39,701 nt of DNA from Lentisphaerota bacterium (GTDB lineage: Bacteria > Verrucomicrobiota > Kiritimatiellia > Kiritimatiellales > Pontiellaceae). Position 1 is the stretch's first letter; every line of letters starts with the position of its first letter. Below, piece after piece: positions 33,501 through 39,701 of the stretch. Where the stretch lies: contig JAAYDL010000194.1 in assembly GCA_012729265.1 (NCBI GenBank), positions 1-39,701 of the forward strand. The letters run 5' to 3'. The notes under the pieces were generated by a model. That model did not search any database. It was not told the DNA's origin and worked only from the letters and a program-made list of their open reading frames with translations. Both the position numbers and the translations under genes were made by a program.

Positions 33501-34536
33501 TTTTCTCCACCAAAATATCCACTTCCGCCATAATCAAATCCACGCTTATCAGCGACGACAACTTCATCAGCAACTGCTTCTTATCAAACATCCCCTTCAC
33601 GTAATAGGGAATATGCGTACGGAACTGAATACAAGCCGCCTCTTCCGGCGTGTAGCGTTTTACACGCACAGGACTGGCCTTCTGTTTGAATTCGTTTAAC
33701 TCCACCAACCGACGCAGATGCTCCGCCATCAGATCGCGCCATTTTGAAAGCCTGCAGGATGCAGGCGGTACGACTGTATCGCCCGCATCTTGCCGGCCCT
33801 GTCTGATCTCCTCAAAAATCCACGGATTTCCGATCGCCCCGCGACCGATCATTACGCCGTCAACCCCCGAAACCTGAACCATTCGCTGTGCGTCCGCTGC
33901 GGATACTACGCCGCCGTTACCAATGACCGGGATCGACAGTGCCCGCTTCATTTCTCCCAGCGTTTCCCAGTCGGGATCGCCGCCATGAAAGTCTTTCGCC
34001 AAGCGTGCGTGTACCGCAATCAGGTCCGCGCCGCTCTGCTCCACCACGTGCGCAATCTCCAGATGATCCGCCGTATCCCGATTAAACCCAATCCGCGTCT
34101 TGACCGACACCGGGAGCGAAACCGCCGACCTTACCGTCTCAATAATTCGCCCCATCAGCGGCAGATCCTTCAGCAGCGCCGCGCCCGCCCCGCGTGAAAC
34201 CACCTTCTTCACCGGGCAGCCGCAGTTCAGATCAATCCAGTCAAAGCGACCATCCTGCTCAATCATCCTCGCCGCCTCGGCCATCCGGTGCGGGTCCGCC
34301 CCGAAAATATGCGCGGCAATCGGATGTTCGTTCCACGGCAGATCCAGCACCTCGCTGAACGTTTTTCCGCCGTCTCGGCTCAACCCCTCTGAGCTCGCCA
34401 ACTCCGTATACACCGCGCCGGCGCCCTGCTCCAGACAGAGCGTACGCATCGCGGCATCTGTATAGCCCGCCATCGGCGCCAGCAGCACCGGAAAATCAAT
34501 TTCAACCGATCCGAATTTGAGAGGTAATAAATGCAT
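33478..34536 (-). CDS. dusB: tRNA-dihydrouridine synthase (DusB type)
   Basis: FMN enzyme that reduces uridine to dihydrouridine in tRNA, 352 residues. The TIM barrel shows VLLAPMAGYTDAAMR, the catalytic Cys107 in NCGCPVKKVV, VKTRIGF, IAVHAR, IGNGGV and MIGRGAIGNPWIF. A C-terminal helical tRNA-binding domain follows. An insert, GRQDAGDTVVPPASCRLSKW, lies after EEIRQ where relatives have a short loop; it is encoded by a 22-base-pair DNA hairpin. The frame is intact, so the enzyme is probably active. It is the first gene of the XPB operon and overlaps the next gene by 23 bases. Confidence 0.93.
   Translation of the reverse strand: MHLLPLKFGSVEIDFPVLLAPMAGYTDAAMRTLCLEQGAGAVYTELASSEGLSRDGGKTFSEVLDLPWNEHPIAAHIFGADPHRMAEAARMIEQDGRFDWIDLNCGCPVKKVVSRGAGAALLKDLPLMGRIIETVRSAVSLPVSVKTRIGFNRDTADHLEIAHVVEQSGADLIAVHARLAKDFHGGDPDWETLGEMKRALSIPVIGNGGVVSAADAQRMVQVSGVDGVMIGRGAIGNPWIFEEIRQGRQDAGDTVVPPASCRLSKWRDLMAEHLRRLVELNEFKQKASPVRVKRYTPEEAACIQFRTHIPYYVKGMFDKKQLLMKLSSLISVDLIMAEVDILVEKNEVYRAD
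33750..33797. repeat. Palindromic element inserted in frame in dusB
   Basis: Two 22-base arms (33750-33771 and 33776-33797) pair at 18 positions around a 4-base loop. On the minus strand it reads QDAGDTVVPPASCR in the dusB frame, at a surface loop between the barrel and the helical domain. It differs in sequence from the hairpin in xseA. Translated palindromes of this sort are known as Rickettsia palindromic elements; a relation is not implied. Confidence 0.65.
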
Positions 34537-34559
34537 ATCGTTTCACAAAGCTGGTCGTT

Positions 34560-34579
34560 CCGCCGACAGGCGGTTTTTT
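34560..34579 (+). terminator. Terminator-like hairpin facing into no known gene
   Basis: CCGCC-GACA-GGCGG followed by six T on the plus strand, upstream of dusB (which is on minus). It would stop plus-strand transcripts crossing dusB from the left. No plus-strand gene is known there, so it might be chance or stop antisense transcription. Confidence 0.35.
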
Positions 34580-34710
34580 GAAGCTGCAAGTTTAAACCGA
34601 CTGACGGCCGAACTGCAAAATAATCCTCCTGAGCATTTCGCGCCGTACCATTTGAGGGCGGCATACGCGAGAGCGGATAGACCTTCTATTTCGAGAAAAG
34701 CCGATCCCGC

Positions 34711-34748
34711 TAAAAAGAAACGGAGAGTTCTTTACCAGAACTCTCCGT
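34711..34748 (-). terminator. Terminator after tRNA-Leu(CAG)
   Basis: On the minus strand ACGGAGAGTTCT and AGAACTCTCCGT form a perfect 12-bp stem with a 5-base loop, followed by TTTCTTTTTA. It lies 12 bases after the tRNA end and should terminate its transcript, separating it from dusB. Confidence 0.9.
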
Positions 34749-34760
34749 ATACTTCAAGAA

Positions 34761-34847
34761 TGGTGCACCCGAATGGAGTCGAACCATCACGCCATTGCTG
34801 GCACAAGAACCTGAATCTTGCGTGTCTACCAATTTCACCACGGGTGC
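34761..34847 (-). tRNA. tRNA-Leu (anticodon CAG)
   Basis: A complete cloverleaf on the minus strand: acceptor arms GCACCCG and CGGGTGC, anticodon stem CAAGA/TCTTG with loop TTCAGGT (anticodon CAG), long variable arm, T arm GATGGTTCGACTCCATT. CCA is encoded. It reads CUG codons. Confidence 0.95.
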
Positions 34848-34859
34848 GATGAAGGGCGT

Positions 34860-34888
34860 AATGTATATATCCACCCCAGGAGAGTCAA
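34860..34888 (-). promoter_or_regulatory. Promoter of tRNA-Leu(CAG)
   Basis: On the minus strand TTGACT (34883-34888) and TACATT (34860-34865) are 17 bases apart, matching sigma-70 boxes. The tRNA begins 13 bases after the -10 box. Confidence 0.6.
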
Positions 34889-34900
34889 CGGCCTAATTCC

Positions 34901-34928
34901 AAAAAAACATGTTGGGCAAAATGCCCGG
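34901..34928 (-). terminator. Weak terminator after aspartate kinase
   Basis: On the minus strand GGGC-ATTTT-GCCC is followed by AACATG and seven T. The stem is short, so termination may be partial. It lies just after the aspartate kinase stop and before the tRNA promoter. Confidence 0.45.
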
Positions 34929-34932
34929 AAAA

Positions 34933-36282
34933 TCAGCTGAAAAATGCATTTCCCAGCGCCTGCACCGCGCGCTTTCGGTCCGATTCTTTCACGGCAAACA
35001 TCATACTGATTTCGGAGGCTCCTTGATTAATCATTTCAATATTCACCCCGGCAGCGCTCAATGCGCCGGTGGCGCGGCCGGCCATGCCGACGGCATAGTA
35101 CATACCCTCTCCCACGACCATCAGCAGGGAAAGACCGTGCTCGACCGTCACGTTATCCGGATTCAGTTCGCGAGTAATCCGATCCACCACAACAGTTTCT
35201 TTTTCGGCTCCCAGTTCTGAGGACTTAAGGATCACTGACATATTATCAATCCCTGACGGCGTATGCTCATAGGAAATATCCTCCTCCTCTAGAATCTGGA
35301 GGAGGCGACGCCCAAAACCGATTTCACGGTTCATCATATATTTATCGATGTAGATAGAGCAGAAGCCATCCGCGCTGGAAATCCCGGTCACTTCGGATTC
35401 GCCATACTCCCGATTCGGAACAATCAGGGTGCCCGGCAGCTCCGGTCGATTCGTGTTTTTGATGCAGATCGGAATTTCGGCTCTCACCGCGGGAATAATG
35501 GCCTCGTCGTGAAAGACCCCGAAGCCCGCGTAAGAAAGCTCTCGCATTTCGCGGAAGGTCATCACTTCAATTGCGGGCGCACTGGGCATAATGCGCGGGT
35601 CCATGGCGTACACCGAATCGACATCGGTAAAGTTTTCATAGACATCGGCCTTAACCGCTGCCGCCAGAATGGCTCCGGTAATATCCGATCCGCCGCGGGG
35701 AAACGTAGCGACCTCACCCGCCTGTGTGCAGCCGAAGAAGCCGGGAAAGATTACGATGCGCGACTCCTCTTTAAGTGCGGCCAAGCGCTCGTACGATTCG
35801 GGAAGCACTTCGGCATTTCCAAACTCATCGCTCAGCAGCATTCCTGCTTCGCCGGGGTTTACATAGACCGCCGGATATCCCCTCTTCGTAAAGGCTTCTG
35901 CAATAATTTTAGCGCTGTTATCCTCCCCGGAAGCCTTCATCAAATCCATAAACTGAAGAAAATTTTCTCCGCACGCATCAATGCGGGAACGCAGGTCAGC
36001 TTCAATCTGACTCACCACGGCTTCGGGTAAATCTAAATCGCGCTGAATCTCCGCATACCGGTTTACAACCGCCATCAGCGGCGCTTCATAGTCCCGTCCC
36101 TCGATTACCGTGTCGGCCAACGCAATGAGGAGATCGGTCACCTTCGTATCACCGCCGGAGCGTTTTCCCGGCGCCGAAACCACCACAATACGGCGATCAG
36201 CATCCGACGTCACAATATCAACAATCTTAGAAATCTGCCCTGCATCTGCGACGGACGAACCGCCGAATTTTACAACTTTCAT
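34933..36282 (-). CDS. Aspartate kinase (aspartokinase III-like)
   Basis: First enzyme of the aspartate family pathway (lysine, threonine, methionine, isoleucine); makes aspartyl phosphate from aspartate and ATP. 449 residues from the ATG at 36282, which has GAGG at the better distance; an ATG two codons upstream is also possible. The kinase core has KFGGSSVADA, VVVSAPGKRSGGDTKVTDLL and PRGGSDITGAI. Two ACT-type segments near the C-terminus (SIYIDKYMMNREIGFGRR, GVNIEMINQGASEISMMFAV) are the usual site of feedback inhibition. Length and sequence resemble Bacillus ThrD/YclM-type kinases. The homoserine dehydrogenase gene is directly upstream. Confidence 0.93.
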   Translation of the reverse strand: MKVVKFGGSSVADAGQISKIVDIVTSDADRRIVVVSAPGKRSGGDTKVTDLLIALADTVIEGRDYEAPLMAVVNRYAEIQRDLDLPEAVVSQIEADLRSRIDACGENFLQFMDLMKASGEDNSAKIIAEAFTKRGYPAVYVNPGEAGMLLSDEFGNAEVLPESYERLAALKEESRIVIFPGFFGCTQAGEVATFPRGGSDITGAILAAAVKADVYENFTDVDSVYAMDPRIMPSAPAIEVMTFREMRELSYAGFGVFHDEAIIPAVRAEIPICIKNTNRPELPGTLIVPNREYGESEVTGISSADGFCSIYIDKYMMNREIGFGRRLLQILEEEDISYEHTPSGIDNMSVILKSSELGAEKETVVVDRITRELNPDNVTVEHGLSLLMVVGEGMYYAVGMAGRATGALSAAGVNIEMINQGASEISMMFAVKESDRKRAVQALGNAFFS

Positions 36283-36363
36283 CCCCATTCCCTCACCTAG
36301 TACTGCGAACCATACTGCACATTAACTGCCTAGAAAAAAGCGACTTCCCTACCCGGACGGCTT

Positions 36364-37665
36364 CTATTCAAAATCTTCCAAACGCATACGAACGGGTACA
36401 TGGCGCGAAACAGCCAGAGCTGAAATCTCATCCATTGCCGCTGAAAACTCCGACTCCTTTGCCTCCTGCGTCAGAATTACAACCGGAGCATATCCCGCCG
36501 CGTGCCGTTCTTTCTGAACCACCGACGCAATACTGATATTATGCTTCCCAAAGATGGTCATTACCTGCGCCATCGCTCCCGGTTTGTCTTCCAGCGAAAG
36601 GCGGACATAGCAACGTTTTTCAATATTATCCGCCGAACAGTAGGTCAGCGAATCGCGCTGAAGCATCATCGTAACGCTTACCGGTACGCCGACATCATTC
36701 AGCTTATCTGCCGCAGCTTCCATGATATCGCCGATTACCGCGCTGCCCGTCGGAAGGCGTCCGGCTCCGCGACCGTAATACATCGTCTCGCCCACGATAT
36801 CGCCCTTTACAAAGACCGCATTAAACGAATCGGAAACCGAGGCAATCATATGCTCCTTCGGCACCAGCGTCGGCTCCACCGAAAGCTCCACTTCACCGGC
36901 ATTGTCTTTAATGATCGCCAACAGCTTTATGCGGTAGCCCAGCTCCTCCGCATTCGCAATTTCTGAAGCCGACATCCCGCGGATGCCCTTTGTCGAGCAG
37001 GCACTCATGGGCACGGGTGCACCGTACGCCATAGAGGCCAAAATGACGGCCTTGTGCGCGGTGTCGATCCCATCAATGTCCAGATCCGGCGGCGTCTCGG
37101 CATAACCCAACTGCTGCGCATCGGCCAGAATCTCAGCAAAGGGAAGGCCCTCGCGTTCCATACGCGTCAGAATATAGTTACAGGTACCGTTCAGAATCCC
37201 GAAAATGCTTTCAATGCGGTTACCGATCAACCCGGCACGCTGGGAACGAAGAATTGGAATCCCGCCTCCCACGGAGGCTTCATAATAAATTCCCGTGTTG
37301 TTTTCCTGTGCGGTCCGATAAATCTCTTTACCGTGATCCGCCAGCAGCGCCTTATTCGCCGTAATCACCCGTTTCCCCTGTCTCAACGCTTCAAGCGTAA
37401 AGGTACGCGCAAGGGTCGTTCCTCCGATCAGTTCAACAATCAGATCGATCTCGGGATCATTGATCACCGCCAGCGCATCCGTGGTTAAAACGCCGTCAGG
37501 AATCACCAATCCCCGATCCGTCTGGATATCGAGATCTGCAATTTTTGCCACCCTCGGAACAATGCCGGTTCGTTCCGCCATCAGCGCCCCGTTTTTCTGT
37601 ATACCTTCCACCACGCCGGCCCCGACCGTACCGAACCCAAGAATACCGATTTTGATCTCTCTCAT
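36364..37665 (-). CDS. hom: Homoserine dehydrogenase
   Basis: NAD(P)-dependent reduction of aspartate semialdehyde to homoserine, for threonine and methionine. 433 residues. The nucleotide motif is GILGFGTVGAGVV; the catalytic region has ANKALLADHG, YYEASVGGGIPI, and the signature GILNGTCNYILTRM with AETPPDLDIDGIDTAHKAVI. A C-terminal ACT domain (YVRLSLEDKPGAMAQVMTIF) suggests feedback control by threonine. AGGAAG stands before the ATG. It lies 81 bases upstream of aspartate kinase on the same strand, so they are probably one operon. Confidence 0.96.
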   Translation of the reverse strand: MREIKIGILGFGTVGAGVVEGIQKNGALMAERTGIVPRVAKIADLDIQTDRGLVIPDGVLTTDALAVINDPEIDLIVELIGGTTLARTFTLEALRQGKRVITANKALLADHGKEIYRTAQENNTGIYYEASVGGGIPILRSQRAGLIGNRIESIFGILNGTCNYILTRMEREGLPFAEILADAQQLGYAETPPDLDIDGIDTAHKAVILASMAYGAPVPMSACSTKGIRGMSASEIANAEELGYRIKLLAIIKDNAGEVELSVEPTLVPKEHMIASVSDSFNAVFVKGDIVGETMYYGRGAGRLPTGSAVIGDIMEAAADKLNDVGVPVSVTMMLQRDSLTYCSADNIEKRCYVRLSLEDKPGAMAQVMTIFGKHNISIASVVQKERHAAGYAPVVILTQEAKESEFSAAMDEISALAVSRHVPVRMRLEDFE

Positions 37666-37757
37666 ATTACTTCCTGTCGTAAAAAATGAAGCGCAACCAT
37701 AGAGGTTTGCCTTTCCGACTCAAGCCAAATCCCAACAGGAGATGGTGCCCTAAATAA

Positions 37758-37790
37758 TAAAAAACACCCCGGCCATACGGCCGGAGCGGT
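37758..37790 (-). terminator. Terminator after the SHD1-like gene
   Basis: On the minus strand CCGGCC-GTAT-GGCCGG forms a perfect 6-bp stem and is followed by GGTGTTTTTTATTA. It lies about 30 bases after the stop of the secreted protein gene and separates it from hom. Confidence 0.8.
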
Positions 37791-37819
37791 TTCATCAAAC
37801 AAAACTCAAAAACGGAAGC

Positions 37820-38638
37820 CTACTCACCACTCTTCACCGGTGTTGGGTGCACGCGAACGCATTTATCATCAATCCAGGCGTTCACCGGCAATTGTTCCAA
37901 TTGATCCAAATATTTATACAGCCACTCGCTCGTCGTATTATACGCAACAACATCTCCATTTTCATCACGAACCAAAACGAGCATATCACTATACTCCTCA
38001 CCACGTAAATACTCTGGGGTACTTGATCCTGCCTTTGGCAAATCATACTTTACTATGGTGTATACATCATCACTTACGTGCTCATACTTAAACTTTTTTT
38101 CTTCATTAAGTCTGAACGCACTGCTTTTGAAGTGCGCAATAATGTGTTTCTTCTTGGGGTCATACCGTTGCTTGGTTAGGGCATAAACCTCCAAAAACAG
38201 GTCATGATTATAGAGTTGCTTTCCCTCTTGAATCACTTCAGCTCCAAAGGTGGCTTCCGTGATATAAATCGGGTTGTTTTCATGTGACCCCCCGTTATCG
38301 TCAAACCACGTCTCTGCAACATACATTTTTGTTTTAAGTGAATTTCGATATCCGATTTTCAGCTTCGGCGGATTCTTGTACTCCAAATAAATCCGATCCT
38401 GATCAGACAATTGGCTTACTGGAACCGTAATGATCTGACCATTCGCCGCACGAATCCTTACCGAATCGCCGGATCCGGATACACTCGCATATTCCCCTTC
38501 AAACGTTTCTCCGCTTACAGACGTCCACGTCCGAATCTCTTTTTCTGGTTTAGATTTACTCTGGGCCATACTCGGAACATTTCCCCCGACCGCCACACAC
38601 ATCAAAAAAACAACTATGAATAGATTCTTCTTCATCAT
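37820..38638 (-). CDS. Secreted protein with SHD1-like domain
   Basis: A 272-residue protein with a signal peptide (KKNLFIVVFLMCVAVGGNV, cleavage probably after SMAQ). Residues 34-86 (RTWTSVSGETFEGEYASV, GQIITVPVSQLSDQDRIYLE) have the pattern of the SLA1 homology 1 (SHD1)-like domain common in secreted proteins of PVC bacteria. The rest, rich in charged residues, has no family I can name. AAGGA precedes the two neighbouring ATG codons (38638 and 38635). A clear terminator follows. It stands beside another secreted-type gene. The function is unknown. Confidence 0.8.
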   Translation of the reverse strand: MMKKNLFIVVFLMCVAVGGNVPSMAQSKSKPEKEIRTWTSVSGETFEGEYASVSGSGDSVRIRAANGQIITVPVSQLSDQDRIYLEYKNPPKLKIGYRNSLKTKMYVAETWFDDNGGSHENNPIYITEATFGAEVIQEGKQLYNHDLFLEVYALTKQRYDPKKKHIIAHFKSSAFRLNEEKKFKYEHVSDDVYTIVKYDLPKAGSSTPEYLRGEEYSDMLVLVRDENGDVVAYNTTSEWLYKYLDQLEQLPVNAWIDDKCVRVHPTPVKSGE

Positions 38639-38687
38639 TTATTCCTTAATACAGTTTATGATTCATAAGGTTGACACTTGAACAGCA

Positions 38688-39701
38688 CTATTCAACAATA
38701 AAAAAGTTAGTGATACTCGTAACGTTAAAATCATCCTCAATCATATTGAGTATGATACTATCTTGAGTATCCCACGAAAGTGGAGCCGTCGCAAACAGAG
38801 GCCATATCGGCATTCCCCGGTCATTTTTCTCGTAATATTCGCCCTGAATCTCCACCATTAGAACCGAATAAAATTCGCCTCCCGGTCCTTCTCCGGCGAC
38901 GGCGTCAAAATCATATTTTTTCCCCGGTTCCAGCGTAATCCAATCGCTGCCCATCAACGTATTCTGCGTGTCGCAAATCCAATACCTCCCATCATTGGCT
39001 CGCTGAGTTGTACTGCTCCCGGGGGCACCGCCCTGAAAATTCTCACAGATTTTATAGGCGGACATAGCAGACCACGGCGAGTTGGCCGCCAGCACCACTT
39101 CCTTATTAATCGCCACCGTCAACACGTCATCGCTCGCGCCCCAAAGACGGAACGTAACCCCGTCCTTATGCGTAATTTTTGCGCGATAATGCGCCGCCCA
39201 GCGGCTGGCGTTTGACAGATAATCAGACTCCCCGAAAGAGAGCGGACCCGCAATGGACATCACCTTGGGAATGGCGACACATTGAGCATACAGCTTCCCT
39301 GCAGAACGGTAATATTTCTTCAACATGTTGATATCAAAACCATTTTCCACAAATTCACGAATAATATTAAAATATTCCATTTCAGATATTTGTCGTTTCG
39401 CCCCACTGCGGGCTCGTCCTAAACTATAGAAGGTAACCTCTAAATCATTTCCGGTCGTTACTTCAGTGCCAAACAGGTAGGTTCCTCCGGGACCGGGCAA
39501 TCCAAAGGAACTGTTGCCCATTCCGCCCATTCCGCCCATCAGACCCTCCCCGGTTCCTGTCAGGTCAGGAATGGAAATTTCCGGCATTTTGGCCATTTTC
39601 ACCTTCGCCACAATGCGCGATGCCGGCGCGGGTGTGGAACTTCTCTTGACCTTCACAATCGGCTTTTTAAGACTCATCTTCGGTCGTTCCGGCGGCGGCG
39701 G
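38688..39701 (-). CDS. Secreted-type protein with Pro-rich N-terminus (5' end cut by the window)
   Basis: The frame stays open to the window edge, reading PPPPERPK before the first internal Met at 39677, so the true start lies outside. A Pro/Lys-rich segment (PPPPERPKMSLKKPIVKVKR) is followed by a Gly/Met-rich stretch (GLMGGMGGMG) and a globular part. The latter has a PA14-like pattern (YRAKITHKDGVTFRLWGASD, DVLTVAINKEVVLAAN). No catalytic motif is recognised. Such a Pro/Lys-rich start often spans the envelope; a membrane anchor or signal beyond the edge is likely. The product ends FFIVE. Confidence 0.65.
   Translation of the reverse strand, partial: PPPPERPKMSLKKPIVKVKRSSTPAPASRIVAKVKMAKMPEISIPDLTGTGEGLMGGMGGMGNSSFGLPGPGGTYLFGTEVTTGNDLEVTFYSLGRARSGAKRQISEMEYFNIIREFVENGFDINMLKKYYRSAGKLYAQCVAIPKVMSIAGPLSFGESDYLSNASRWAAHYRAKITHKDGVTFRLWGASDDVLTVAINKEVVLAANSPWSAMSAYKICENFQGGAPGSSTTQRANDGRYWICDTQNTLMGSDWITLEPGKKYDFDAVAGEGPGGEFYSVLMVEIQGEYYEKNDRGMPIWPLFATAPLSWDTQDSIILNMIEDDFNVTSITNFFIVE

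Noticed and set aside
34760-34850. Short frames overlapping the tRNA-Leu(CAG)
   Set aside because: They are chance frames over a complete tRNA cloverleaf.

Overview
The window looks like a chromosomal piece of a free-living, probably anaerobic bacterium of the PVC group, most likely a Kiritimatiellota-type lineage. The basis is indirect: an NADH/ferredoxin/NADP transhydrogenase operon of the Stn type, a YfbK-like VWA protein joined to an anti-sigma zinc finger, an SHD1-like secreted protein, a secreted-type protein with a Pro-rich stretch followed by a Lys-rich segment, and many short dispersed palindromic repeats. No rRNA, phage or CRISPR array was seen. No taxonomic marker was available, so the assignment is an inference.

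Layout. 1-652 has no convincing gene; it holds two copies of a palindromic repeat and traces of other repeats, and the second copy cuts off an SDR oxidoreductase gene. 653-9510 is a minus-strand run: truncated SDR, GHMP (mevalonate-type) kinase, rsmB, an HtrA-like protease, xseB, a DUF4143-type ATPase lying between xseB and xseA, xseA, a RhuM fragment, two hypothetical genes and a YmdB-type phosphoesterase. 9750-12092 (+) is a hybrid sensor kinase. 12132-14653 (-) is an ECF sigma factor with its anti-sigma/VWA partner. 14702-15129 holds a decayed IS remnant (ISL3-like). 15266-20186 (+) is the Stn-type operon plus a ferritin-like gene. tRNA-Leu(UAG), a small membrane protein and pdxB follow. 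22220-26797 (-) carries lemA, a DUF3137 gene and uvrA. 26854-27795 holds a GxxExxY remnant and an RHH/PIN toxin-antitoxin pair with its promoter. 27891-34536 (-) is one tightly coupled operon: dusB, a helicase-associated protein, an XPB-like helicase, a second helicase-associated protein and a small HTH-like protein. tRNA-Leu(CAG), aspartate kinase, homoserine dehydrogenase and two secreted-type proteins end the window; the last runs off the edge.

How it fits together. Housekeeping functions (rRNA and tRNA modification, exonuclease VII, UvrA, threonine/methionine precursor and pyridoxal phosphate synthesis) alternate with small mobile or decayed items. The strongest leads are: (1) the XPB operon, in which three successive proteins appear to carry the same helicase-associated module, suggesting a multi-protein DNA-processing machine; (2) two different palindromic hairpins that sit in frame inside xseA and dusB, as Rickettsia palindromic elements do; (3) a probable Stn-type electron-bifurcating transhydrogenase with a diiron protein as a fourth gene and a repeat inserted between its first two genes; and (4) a highly structured, hairpin-bounded element after pdxB.
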